Source: Trichobilharzia szidati
Lineage: Eukaryota; Platyhelminthes; Trematoda; Strigeidida; Schistosomatidae
Reading direction: 5' to 3'
DNA length: 64,000 nt
Assembly: GCA_944472155.2 (NCBI GenBank)
Contig: OX235273.1
Coordinates: 7,041,204 to 7,105,203, forward strand
The position numbers and the translations under genes are program-made. Of this stretch, positions 19,570 to 29,966 are shown piece by piece (position 1 is the first letter of the stretch; each line of letters begins with the position of its first letter). The notes under the pieces are model-generated. The model was not told the DNA's origin, made no database searches, and saw nothing but the letters and a program-made list of their open reading frames with translations.

Positions 19570-19805
19570 AGCCTCAGGGGCACACTACGGTAGAATGCTC
19601 GCCAACCACTCTGTACGTGGTTAGGGGTTCGAGCCCCGGTCGACGCACTCCTTTATCACGCTAAGCCAGTAATGAGACTGATAAGAAAGCAAGGTTCGGC
19701 ATGAGGCTAGCAACCCCATCCCATAAAAATAAACACCAATGCTACCGAAACTTCAAGCCTCTAGCTTCAGGCCCTATGTTCCACTGGGAACATAAAGGAA
19801 TAAAA
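19570..19805 (+). mobile_element. RTE-SINE, plus-strand copy
   Basis: Head with GGTAGAATGCTCGCCAACCA and a perfect B box GGTTCGAGCCCC, body with CTAAGCCAGTAATGAGACTG and GAGGCTAGCAACCCCATCCC, and end GGCCCTATGTTCCACTGGGA shared with the RTE-A 3' end. Best preserved promoter box of the three RTE-SINE copies. Confidence 0.7.
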
Positions 19806-19988
19806 TGTAAACTGGAGTAAAGCCTGAAGTAGATCGTGCCCTAATATTAATAATGCAAATATTTAAGGCTTCCAAAGAAAATCAGGAGTTATGACGAGTT
19901 AGACGAACAAAAATCAAGTCAGTTGAAATCAATAATATTGAATAATTTAATTTTGTATGCAAAGCTGCAGTAAATGACTAGAAGAGTT

Positions 19989-20011
19989 TAAGCAATGTGC
20001 TGAGGAGATGA
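19989..20011. repeat. 23-bp inverted repeat flanking the CR1-like element (left)
   Basis: TAAGCAATGTGCTGAGGAG with GATGA; the exact reverse complement is at 21531-21553. Confidence 0.8.
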
Positions 20012-21530
20012 AAGGCCCATTGTCTCTGACATATGGTTCTTCACTGTGTAGATTTTAATATTTTCAAGAAGGAATTTGTTTGAAATACACACGCTTCTCG
20101 ACTTCACTTCTGCTTTCGACTCTGTACCTAGATGTCTCTTGCTAAATAAGCTCTCGATGACACAAACTGAGTCCTGGGTCACAAACTGGTTGCATTCCTA
20201 TTTCTCAAACAGAATGCAGTACACTGTATACAAGGGTAAATCCTCATCTGTCGTGGTCACTGAAGCTGGTGTCCCCCAAGGTGCTGTACTCTCCCCACTT
20301 CTCTTTTCTTTCTTTCTACATGACTAACCATCTTCAAATGACATTAATTTTATTAAATATGCTGACGATCTGAATGTATCTTTGCCTGTCAAGTGTCAAA
20401 GTGACTGCTCCAAAATAAATGGCATTTTATCAGAAATCAGCCAGTGGTTCAAGGAAAACGGTCTTACCTTAAATCTCTTTAAATGTCAAACAGTCACTTT
20501 CACCTTTAGGCATAAATCTGACCTAAACAAACTGGTTACCATTCACGAGTTGTGCAACAAAGATGGCACTGAAATAGAGACCAAGTCGGAAATTAAATAT
20601 CTTGGCGTCATTCTATATGCTGATCTCTCCTGGTCGTCTCATATCTTTATGATTTCTAAGAAAAATATTCCGTCTTACCTTCTACATCAAGAAATTCAGA
20701 CATTCTGGAATAACCCAACCCTTACTCTTACGATTCGTTAACTCTCGCATCCTGCCTATTATTCTCCTTAGTTTTTCCAGGGCTACTGAAGAAGGATTAT
20801 ATCTTATTGCGTAGGGTGTTAAAGATTGTCAATGGGGTAAGCAATGTGCCACTTAAACAGCTTGTTAATATTCTGGTTGACAGGCACATGGACTCATGTG
20901 AAAAATGGGCTAAATCCATTCTATCTAACTCACACCACCGTCTTCATTCACAACTCTCCCCTTGTATCTCATCAGGCAGGACCAGAAGCCTGTATAGAAA
21001 ACTATATGCTCCCACCAGAAAGTACAAATACTCAACCATACCCTACTTAGCTCGTGTTCTGTGAGATAAAGAAAGCATTAGGCGTGACACCTATAATTCA
21101 TTAAATAGTCAGTACTACAACTGGACCTCGTCTTTCCAACTCATATCATTTATCGGCACAACATTTTCTTTCTTTCTTTTCCTTTTCTCTTTTTTTGTTA
21201 TGTGCTGTTTTGTTTCTCTCTTCCTTACAAACTCTACTTAAAACATCCTTCTTCGTACTTCCACACTCTGTATATCTCGACCTTTTTGTTACCACTTACG
21301 CCAGTAAATATGCTAGTATGTACTTTTCTAACACCTTCAAAAATTCTATTCACTTTTGGCTTTGCTACCGATATGTTGTTGTCAAAATTAACTGAGACTA
21401 CCCATAATCTAGAATGTAGAATTTTATTTATTGTTAATGTACAAAGTGGATGCAATACTGTAGTGAGATGCTGAGAATCCCATTCTGTATCACAAGTACT
21501 GTGTAATATAATAATATAAAAATAATAATC
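20012..21530 (+). mobile_element. CR1-like LINE, RT palm to 3' end
   Basis: Plus-strand RT: LLDFTSAFDSVPRCLLLNKL (motif A), SWVTNWLHSYFSNRMQYTVY, TEAGVPQGAVLSPLLF (motif B), NFIKYADDLNVSLPV (motif C, YADD), then frame 20382-20741 with WFKENGLTLNLFKCQTVTF and IKYLGVILYADLSWSSH. Later frames 20807-21064 encode the C-terminal part. The 3' end is CCCATTCTGTATCACAAGTA followed by an AT-rich tail. Stop codons at about 20325 and 20742 and frameshifts break it. The copy begins abruptly at the same point as the 42.2-43.0-kb copy. Confidence 0.8.
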
Positions 21531-21553
21531 TCATCTCCTCAGCACATTGCTTA
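21531..21553. repeat. 23-bp inverted repeat flanking the CR1-like element (right)
   Basis: TCATCTCCTCAGCACATTGC with TTA, the reverse complement of 19989-20011. LINE insertions normally leave direct, not inverted, repeats. Confidence 0.8.
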
Positions 21554-22570
21554 AAATTGTACATTTTTTATTGTTAATAAAAAAACTCAGCTTGTACGCA
21601 GCTGATGAGAACCAACGAAATAAAATGGATCCAGATTATTCTGCGCTAATGCTTCTTCTTTCTTTCTTCAAATTTATAAAAGGGAATCATTGCATGAAGA
21701 ACAATGTTAGCTTGTAGGTTCACATAGCAACTCAAAAAATCAAAAGCGGTTACAGTTTATGAGATTAAGATTTGTTCAGTGAGTTGAGATCACTGAATTA
21801 GATGACTAAGTAATGTCATCAAAATCAAAATTCAGTTACAAAAAATTACATCAATAAGTCATCTAATGGACAACTGTTTTGTCCTTGTGTTGGGACCCAT
21901 CAGCTATACACACACATCACCCTACTCTAAACACTGGGGATTGAACCCAAGACCTTCAATTTATCTGGTCAGTTTGTATACCATTTAGCCACTGGGATGG
22001 AATACAGTGACTGATAAAGTTCTAACTTCTGCCGATTCTGGTAGGAAACCATCGGAACCTGCAGGGATCTGGGAGTCACCTTTAATATGCCGCTAATTGG
22101 GTTGGAGTTAGAATTGATGAGCTGGCAATCGGATTCCGGTTGAATGATATACGAGCTCGCCTTGTAACCCGAAGATCCTGGGTGCACGCATATAGCTGAG
22201 AACTCTCTCAAAAACTGGAATAAAACAGCTGTCCATTAGTATACGCTTCACACTCATCTTCACACCTCTGGTTCCCTAACTGAAGTCAAATTCGACATCA
22301 ATCAATCAAGAGGAAAATAAAAGACAATTATGCTAAGAAAATGTTTCTTTATCGATGAAATCATCTTCAGAGGCTGTACAGTCGTGTTTATACTTACCAA
22401 AAATGCATCTCTGAACATTACCCGGCATGGTTAGCAAAAGGACAATACAAGATAGTTATTAGCTCAGCTATCGATCACCTCGTGAACACAAGCCACACAG
22501 AGCTCCACCACAATCCTCTACAAGGTGAGGTCGAATAGTACAAAGGGCGTCAGGTTTCAGCATCTGTATA
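21554..22570. other. Non-coding repeat-derived sequence
   Basis: Besides the hammerhead-like motif, 21722-21840 (CAAAAGCGGTTACAGTTTAT, TGTTCAGTGAGTTGAGATCA) is shared with 39070-39185. 21868-22240 is a diverged SINE2-like inverted pair (CAACTGTTTTGTCC ... ATAAAACAGCTGTCCATTAG) with a CTGATGG core-like motif on the minus strand near 21900. 22335-22420 is an inverted relative of 22955-23035. Confidence 0.45.
21590..21652 (+). ncRNA. Hammerhead-like motif, PLE-associated type
   Basis: Helix I CGCAG (21597-21601) pairs with CTGCG (21641-21645). The core CTGATGA (21602-21608) and GAAA (21617-21620) are intact. Helix III ATAA (21620-21623) pairs with TTAT (21636-21639), which places the cleavage site between 21640 and 21641. 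Helix II is very weak (one G-C pair). The inverted copy at 39258-39330 keeps helix I through a compensatory change, but its core is mutated. Confidence 0.4.
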
Positions 22571-23537
22571 TGTCGGGGAGGCGTTGGTAATTCGTCAATG
22601 AAATACCGAATTCTGTATCTAAAAAAAGTTTGCCCAGTTTCTTATTCTACCATGGTCTTAACCTCTTCATTAGTCGTTCCCTGTAGATTTTTATATTTTG
22701 TTTGTAATCATTACCTTGCTTTTACTTTAATGATTAATTCACACTCATATGGTCCTTTTGTACATTTCCTCGACCTCTTCACACTTGAACACTCAACTAC
22801 CACCTTTCTTCTCACTCAATAACAATTTTACCCTTATCAAGTTTCTAACTCTTTCTTCCTTTGCATGGTGTTGAGTATTACGTAATATGTAACTTTGATT
22901 TTTACTTTTGAAGCCATTTCTGAAAAATTATATATCCCTCAGTAATGGACTACTATGCATTTTCGCTAAATATAAATACAAATGTACAGCCTGTGAAGAA
23001 CATTTCGTCGATAGAGAAGCATTTTTCTTCGCTGAATTTGTCTTTTATTTTCTTCATGACTCAATGGGCATCTTCGGTGATCAATCACTCAAATTCCTCC
23101 AAAAACATGACAAGAAAATCGTCAAATTGACGTGTCCAACTCTGTCAAAGTATTAAAACAATATGTCCAACTCACAACTAAGCAGTTAAGCGCAACCAAT
23201 TGAAACTTGTTGACGTTATTTACTAATGATCCACTACTCAAAGGGATTAACAAGTGCTCATGTCATTTAGAGGACATAAAATCCATTGTATAATCTATTG
23301 ATTTCTACTCTTTCTTTTTGGTTCTCCTCCTCAAATCTGACATTACTTAACACATATTTACTTTGACATATTTCAGTTAGATATGTCAATTGACCTTTCC
23401 ATGTAATATGCAAAAAGATTAATGATTCAATCAATACATAACATTTTATACAAATCAGTTCAATGTCTGTTAAACTGTAATATGAGCTGTCAAGGGTTCC
23501 CTTGTAGGGATTTGATTTATGCTTCACTTCAAGTATG

Positions 23538-24088
23538 ACTACGGATTGAGAACTATTAAAAACCTGTAGGGAGTATTGGACAGCAGCCAACTGTTTCATC
23601 CCACTAGTTCGGGACTTGTAGGCAGTGTACTCATCCACCCAGGACCTTCCAGTAGTTACTAGACCAGCGCCCGTGGACCATACCATTCAGTCAATGAGAC
23701 CCGATCCAATGACCAGCCCATGAATTTCAAATTCTAAAGACTGGGCTAAAGGACGAAGTTGACTGGAGTTCTAGTGAGAAGTTGAAACCAGTCCGGGGTC
23801 CAGCCAATCGAGAGCTAGGACAAATACTCGCCAGCGATGATATTGGTTGGTGTCAATTGCGCGAAAATCATGAATTGGTAGAAGTTAGAAATCATGGGCC
23901 AACGAATCGGGTCCCAGTGGTCGAATGAATGGTCTTCAAGCTATCTTCGTAACTGGAAGGTGTCCTCGGGTCAATCCCCAGAAATGGATGTGAACTGCTG
24001 ATAAGTCTCAAACTTATTGGGACGAAACAGCTACCCAGTACTCCCTGTTGGTTTTCAAAGATTTTCTAACTCATATCAATCCGTGGAC
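23538..24088. mobile_element. SINE2 inverted dimer (unit 1)
   Basis: Left end ACTACGGATTGAGAACTATT and right end TTTTCTAACTCATATCAATC (then CGTGGAC) are diverged inverted matches. The plus arm has tRNA-like boxes (TCCCAGTGGTCGAATGAATG, GGGTCAATCCCC) followed by a hammerhead-like segment. The left arm is the same SINE inverted with a decayed core. Equivalent dimers at 43221-43768, 57437-57978 and 62592-63144. Confidence 0.65.
23985..24048 (+). ncRNA. Hammerhead-like motif (SINE2, unit 1)
   Basis: Helix I strand AACTG, core CTGATAA (23998-24004; consensus CTGATGA, so one core change), helix II GTCTC/GGGAC (24005-24009 with 24019-24023), GAAA (24024-24027), then the minimal helix III CAGCTAC and the return strand CAGTAC. 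One base away from a full core, but the missing G is essential in known hammerheads, so activity is doubtful. Confidence 0.5.
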
Positions 24089-24769
24089 AAACTTTAAATA
24101 AGAACCTGTTTAGCAAGTGGTTAACTAGATAGACGGGTATACGTGCTCCACTTCGGTGAGCGACTATATTCCCAGTGATCCCCTTAAAGGTCAGTAGGCC
24201 GCGAGAATCATCTTTTCAGTGACAGGTACGCCTTGAAATCCCTCATGTTTGTAGTTACCTGTTCAAGTCCCGTATACCAATCAATTCAGAAAATAACAAG
24301 TATAAATGACTTTTTGTAAAAAATTATATTTGTAAAGTCTCCGCGAAATTGAAATGAGTAATTCCAACGTTTCCTGCGTTCAGCAATCTGCTCCAAACTT
24401 CTTCAGGGAAATTAATCCAAATTAACATAACAGAGGTTTATATGCAGAAAAGGAGGACATCACTTGTTTTTAAAAACTTTGTCCAATCAAGAGTCATTCA
24501 ACAAGTATAATAAACAAAATTGTATGAACTGTGATCAAAATTTGACCTCGGACTTACAAATATTGGTCTACCTTTGTTAAACACTTTAAACAGAGTGTGT
24601 ATGTGTGGGTAAACAGTTATAAAGCATTTCCTAACGTCTCCATAAGAAGATATGGACAGCCAAGAATTTTGACCCAGTATTAATAATTAGTGATACATAT
24701 CCATTTTTATTTATTAATAAGGATTTCATATGCATCACACACATACACACTCTGTTTAAAGTGTTTAAC
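24089..24769 (+). repeat. PLE-linked non-coding repeat (unit 1)
   Basis: Holds AATTCCAACGTTTCCTGCGT, the stretch leading to CAAAATTTGACCTCGGACTT, and the GTGTGTATGTGTG region. It occurs in all four units and, interrupted, at 5850-7165. No coding frame. Confidence 0.6.
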
Positions 24770-24839
24770 AATATTCTGAGATTGCTGCTCAAGGTGTTCA
24801 GAAGACTTTGCAATTTGTCAATATCTTCACTAGGAGGAA
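24770..24839 (-). pseudogene. RTE-B RT fragment, downstream half of a split copy
   Basis: Minus strand SEDIDKLQSLLNTLSSNL, the segment following the catalytic YADD in this LINE. It is separated from its other half (28703-29035) by the RTE-A insertion. Confidence 0.6.
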
Positions 24840-25454
24840 CCTCGCCAAGATTACTAGCTCGTTAGTTGTCTAGCCGGTCCCAAGCCCGGATAAAGAAGGA
24901 GGGTTGGGGCGTGGTGCTAGCAACTACACCCCCAAAACTTAACCAAATTCCTACAGAAACTTCAACGCACACATATATTAAAAATACTAAAAATATAAAC
25001 AATTACCTTACTTTTCGCTGGAACCGGGAAGTGAAATGACGCAGGCTCGTCAAAGCCTAAGGGAAGCCAGTCAGCCGATGTGCCTTCTTTCGATAAAAGC
25101 AAAAATAATGATGGGGACGTGGAATATTCGTACAATGTACGAAACTCGAAAGCCTGTCCAGGTAGCCGCAGAAATGAGAAAGTATCAAAATAGAAGTGTT
25201 GGGAATCTGCGAGAGCAGATGGAACGGATGTGGAAGGTGCCAACTATCAACTAGAGAGACCGTAAACTACTCCAGTCACCCAGAGGACAACCACGAGCAC
25301 ACCGTGGAAGTGGCCATCATGATGTCACCAACAGCAGCCGAAGCTCTTATGTAGTGGGAACCAATCTCCTCCACGATAATCACAGCTACGTTCAAATCAA
25401 CAGGAAGGAAGCTTACAATCATTCAATGTTATGCGCCTACAAACGTCTCAGAAC

Positions 25455-25865
25455 AATAATAATAAGAGTAATAACAATTTGCTCTATTCCAGAAACAGTA
25501 CTAGTGGTACAGTGTGGAATTTTCACCACATATCTACAATATTTCCATCTAATTTTATCAAACATTTAAAAGGAATATTTCAAAAAGTAAATGAATAAAT
25601 AAATATAAAGACACCAACAGCAAAACAAACAATCAGGAAAAACACAAAATAACTAAAAAATGCGAAAAAATACCAAGAAGTAGAAAGGAAAATAAACAGC
25701 ATATAATAATAATTCAGTATTGGATGGTGGAAGCTATGATATCATTATGCATGCTGACAGTAAAGCTATAGTCATACAGGAACTTATGAAATGATAGTTA
25801 AGAATGTTTATCGCCAAAATGATCACTTAATTTGCTTGAAATAACTCTAAACAATCATAACTAGA
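25455..25865 (-). mobile_element. CR1-like 3' end inserted in RTE-A endonuclease
   Basis: AATTTGCTCTATTCCAGAAA and CAGTACTAGTGGTACAGTGT are a reverse-oriented version of the CR1-like 3' end (compare 21480-21515). It interrupts the endonuclease between ...YAPTNVSEQ-type sequence and the LQTVMDNVTNGHITILM part. The same insertion is present at about 45160-45575 and 59365-59770. Confidence 0.55.
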
Positions 25866-26919
25866 GAAGAAGGAGGATTTCTACAGTCAACTACAAACAG
25901 TAATGGACAACGTCACAAATGGCCATATCACAATCCTGATGGGTGATATGAATGCGAAACCGGGAGGAGATAATACAGGAAGAGAACTCACCATGGGTCG
26001 TGAGGTCCTCGGTGAAATGAACGACAATACTGAACTCTTCTCAGATTTCTGCGCCTTCAATGATTTCGTGATTGGTGGCAGTGTCTTCAAACACAGGGAT
26101 ATACACAAGGCGACATGGATTTCACCAAACGGACACACTAAAAGCCAGATAGACTTCATTTCAATCTCAAGGAAGTGGAAACCGAGCCTAATGGACACAA
26201 GGTCGAGGAGACCACTACCCAGTACAAGGGACTTTCAAGCTGAAGCTAAAAGCCTCGAGGATACCTGGGGATAGATCACAATGCAAGTTCAACACTCAAA
26301 ACTGAACGGCACAACCACAAACGACACTTTCACTGCAACTGTCACATCAAAGCAACAAACAGTACGTCGCATCACGGAAGAATCATGCATCGAAGACCAT
26401 TGAAACCCTCTGAAAGGGATTTCCAACAAAACGTGTACAACGGTTTTAGGAAGAAAGAAGAGACAAGACAAGGAATGGCTCTCAACGGACACTTGGAAGC
26501 TAATACAGGAGAGGAGAATGGTGAAAGAGAAAATGATTCAATGCAAAGGCGGACAAGAGAAAGAGACGCTGACTTCAACTTACACAGCACTGGACAAAGA
26601 AGTGAAGAAGCGTGCTAGCAAGGACAAAACACAATTCTACGACAATCTGGCCACTGAAACTGAGAAGGCATCAGGCAAAAACCACCTGACGACCTTATAT
26701 CAGATAACCAAGTCTCTATCCGGGAAGAGATCAACACAAGTGAAACCCACAATACACCATCAAGAGAACCCAATTACCAAGGAAGAGAGACAGATTTACC
26801 AATGTGCGGACCACTTCAGAGGACTCTTGAACCGACCAATACCTGCAACCCGCCTAGAAATACCAAAAACAGCGCACACAACTGCAAGTTGACACCAATC
26901 CTCCAACGAAAGCTGAAGT

Positions 26920-27121
26920 TGATATAAGTATAAAATTTGGGCACTGTGGTAGAGTGTAACTCCATTATGGATACGATCAGTTAATATTACTGTGTAACAC
27001 TGTGTGATTTATCAAAATAAAATCTTTTTTTTTAATAATAATAATAATTTGCTTTATTCCAAAACAGTACTTGTGATACAGAATGGAATTCTCAGCATCA
27101 AACAATCTTATCCATAATGGA
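26920..27121 (+). mobile_element. PLE-end remnant with 12-bp TSD inside RTE-A
   Basis: Flanked by GAAAGCTGAAGT at 26908-26919 and 27122-27133. Contains TTTGGGCACTGTGGTAGAGT and CACTGTGTGATTTATC, shared with both ends of the PLE at 60843-62025, and terminal inverted TCCATTATGGAT / ATCCATAATGG. Inside it, 27027-27103 is a reverse CR1-like 3' end bounded by AATCTT at 27021-27026 and 27104-27109. Unit 2 has the single, unoccupied target at 46626-46637. Confidence 0.75.
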
Positions 27122-27264
27122 GAAAGCTGAAGTCTTGAATGCAATCAAGCTTCTGAAAGCTGGACCAGATGGAATACACCCACCCCTGAAGCACTGAAAG
27201 CGGACCCAGTGACGACAGCAGATATGCTGACTCCATTATTGCAAACGTCTGGAAGCAGGCAGAG

Positions 27265-27852
27265 GTGCCTACTGACTGGAGAAAAGGTTTCCTTGTGAAA
27301 CTACCAACGAAAGGCCACTTAGGACTATGCACAAAATGGCGAGGAATCATGCTCCTGTCAATGCCATGTAAAATCCTGAATCGCATCATACTGGAGAGAA
27401 TAAACGACGCACAGGATACAGAACTCCAACCAGAACAAGCTGGATTCAGGAAAGGCAAATCATCTTCTCACCAAATTGCAACTCTACGCATCATCATCAC
27501 AGAACAAAGCAAGGAATGCCAATCAATCCTCTACCTCAACTTTCAGAAGGCCTTCGACAGCGTTGACCGCCAAGTAATTTGGAAACTACTCGAGTACTAC
27601 GGCGTACCCCAAATATTCATCAACCTTATTCAACAGCTGTACGACAACGGCACATGTCAAGTCATCCACAAAGGAAAACTCAGCGAGGCGTTTGGAGTAA
27701 ACACAGGAGTCAGACAAGGGTGCTTATTATCACCAATGATATTCCTAATTGTGGTGGACTGGATTATGCGTCAGACAGTGGGAAACAAGAAGACAGGGAT
27801 ATCCTGGACCAACGTGAAGAACCTAGAAGACCTGGATTTCGTGCGTGGATGA
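27265..27852 (+). pseudogene. RTE-A reverse transcriptase (unit 1)
   Basis: Open for 195 codons: PTDWRKGFLVKLPTKG, RGIMLLSMPCKILNRIILER, RPEQAGF-like QPEQAGFRKGKSS, LYLNFQKAFDSVDRQVIWKL (motif A), LIQQLYDNGTCQVIH, TGVRQGCLLSPMIFLIVVDW (motif B) and NLEDLDFVRG. The last should read LDFADDLCLMSH; a 4-nt insertion at about 27841-27846 shifts the frame exactly at the catalytic aspartates, which reappear in the next frame from 27845. Catalytically dead as it stands. Spread of copies in the window implies an active ancestor. Confidence 0.8.
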
Positions 27853-28702
27853 TTTATGTTTGATGTCACACAAAATCGAAGACTTACAAGCGAAAACCGA
27901 CAAACTGGTCGAAGAAGCAGCAAAGACAGGACTGACTCCAGGTGAACATAGACAAGACGGAGGTTATGAAAATAACCAACCAACAACAACAACAACAGCA
28001 GCAACATCCACCGCCAATCACCATCAACGGGAGGGATTTGAAAGAGGTTACTTCATTCACTTATCTAGGGAGCATTGTCTCAACTACAGCAGGAACCGAC
28101 GAGGATGTCAAATCGAGAATCGGGAAGGCGAGAAACACATTCATCAACCTCAAACCAATCTGGAAATCTTCGTCACTCCTCAACATCAACAACAAAATTC
28201 GGATTTTCAATACAAACGTCAAGTCAGTCAGTTCTTCTATACGTACGGATCAGAAACTTGGTGGGTCACGAAGAACATTTCCAACAGCCTGTTGCAGACC
28301 TTTATCAACAACTGTCTTCGCTATATACTACTCAAGATCAGATGGCCGGAAAGAACAAGAACCAACAAGAAACTATGGGAACAAACAAAACAAGAACCAA
28401 TCGCTCAACAAATATGCAGGAGAAAGTGGAGATGGATTGGACACTCACTGGCTGAGGAGGCCGCTGGGTGACATCGCGCGTCAGGCCAACGCTCGAGTGG
28501 AACCCGAAAGGGAAGCGGCGAGTAGTGGGATGTCAGTGCAAGGGTGACATGGAAGAGATCGTGTGAAGAAGAGTTGAAACAGTATGGACTAACATGGATG
28601 CAGGTGAAAAGTACACCACAAGACAGAAGCAAGTGGACACGTACAGTTGAAGCCCTATGTTCCACTAGGAACCCAAGGGAACAATAATAACAATAATCAT
28701 AA

Positions 28703-29035
28703 TTCACCTAGGAGGCAGGACTATATCATCTGCATATTCTAAGTCAACAAGATTATTCCCTCGTGGTGACAAGTCAATCACTGAGTCGCTGAAGTCACCG
28801 AGGGTTAAGTTCATTAGTACATCTGTGATAAAATTGAATAGAAATGGGGATAGTGGGCATCCCCTCTGACGGACACCACTGCACTGGTTGTCACCACTTC
28901 AGATGACAACTCGCCGTAAGCTCTTCAGTTCGAGTAGAGTGAGTGCCTTGATCAGTGCAATATATTTTTTCTCGCCATTCCCTTCACAGTCAAACATCGC
29001 CATAGTACCTCTCGGTAGACGGAGTTGAATCCCGG
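28703..29035 (-). pseudogene. RTE-B RT palm, upstream half of a split copy
   Basis: Minus strand: LWRCLTVKGMARKNIALIKA, GVRQRGCPLSPFLFNFITDV (motif B) and NNLVDLEYADDIVL (motif C, YADD), ending at the RTE-A insertion point. Together with 24770-24839 it forms one RT interrupted by RTE-A. Several frame breaks. Confidence 0.7.
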
Positions 29036-29039
29036 CCTA

Positions 29040-29640
29040 TAGCTCAAGAAATATAACCAGTCAATATGCCCACCCGCCTTAGAAGCAGTTAAAACACAAC
29101 TAACTACTGTCTTCATCCCTAACTTAGCCATAAGACAAAGCTGCCTATTAAGAAAATTATTTTAGCAATTCACTTATGCTGTCTCACATCTACTATCTTT
29201 AAATTCCACGGAAAAATATTTAGTCAAACAGAAGGTGTAGCAATGAGGTGGATCACCAGTATTCCCTATCCTAGCAGATATATTTATCGACAGCTGGGAA
29301 AATATTGATCTTAATCCTACTCAGAAGACATGGTGAAGATATGTGGATGATACCTTCACAAACGCAGGGTGTTTACAACAGAACATATCTCTCTATCTAG
29401 CTTCTTCACACATATAAACTCACTAGTAGAGGGAATACAATTCACATCTGAATCGGGGAATGAATGAACAAGGAGAATTAGCTATGATGTTACATTGTAA
29501 AATAAAACGAACAGAAGAAGGTAAACTGCACACACACTAGCCTTTGTGAAAAGCTTACGCATCCCAACAATAGATATTTACACTTTAATTCATGTCATCC
29601 GTTATCTGTCCGAAAAGTGTCTGACAAACCGAGCAGTAGC
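29040..29640 (+). pseudogene. PLE reverse transcriptase remnant (unit 1)
   Basis: Broken frames spell PPALEAVKTQLTTVFIPN, FKFHGKIFSQTEGVAM, FPILADIFIDSWENIDLNPT, RYVDDTFTNAG (YVDD catalytic motif), INSLVEGIQFTSESGNE and, at the end, HPLSVRK...LTNRAVALS. These are the PLE palm and thumb landmarks. More than six stops or shifts. It ends where module M begins in reverse orientation. Confidence 0.7.
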
Positions 29641-29966
29641 ACTAAGTAGTACTGTGGTGAGAGCTGGCTGCTAGCCAAAGTTAGTACACAGTAATAAACG
29701 TCAATGTTTATGTCCCCAATATTGGTGGTGAGAAAATGAGAGGAAAGGTTTTGCGTAGGCGGATACAGTTAGCTCATGGATGATCGGACACAGCCACAAA
29801 CAGATGCAAGCTTAACTTTCTATGAGAAACAACCAATCAAAAGACTGTATTATCTACTAACAATAATCTACATTAAAATCTACAAATATCTTTTGATTTT
29901 CCTTATTCAACGATCGGTTGCCTGGACCTTGTCTTCTGATGCTACAGTACAACAAAAGACCTATAA
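29641..29966 (-). repeat. Module M, inverted copy (unit 1)
   Basis: Reverse complement of 6032-6346 (GTGAGAGCTGGCTGCTAGCC, GGTGGTGAGAAAATGAGAGG, ACAATAATCTACATTAAAAT). It runs from the PLE RT remnant to the palindrome edge. Confidence 0.6.

Larger units (their letters stand above)
24840..28702 (+). mobile_element. RTE-A LINE, near full length (unit 1)
   Basis: Starts with CCTCGCC as in the TSD-defined copy and ends after CSTRNPREQ and an (AAT/AAC)n-like tail. Order: 5' UTR; endonuclease start (25036-25254: MMGTWNIRTMYETRK, then NLREQMERMWK); a secondary insertion (25455-25865); endonuclease core (25903-26274: HITILMGDMNAKPGG); connector (26385-26892); a PLE remnant (26920-27121); RT (27265-27852); C-terminal domain (27942-28547). 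The SDH motif of the endonuclease is deleted near 26205, and the FADD motif is broken. The flanks TTCACTAGGAGGAA and TTCACCTAGGAGGCA look like a diverged TSD. Confidence 0.85.

Noticed and set aside
22908..23156. 82-codon ORF in the unit leader
   Set aside because: Not preserved in frame in units 3 and 4; the nucleotide sequence is a shared non-coding repeat.
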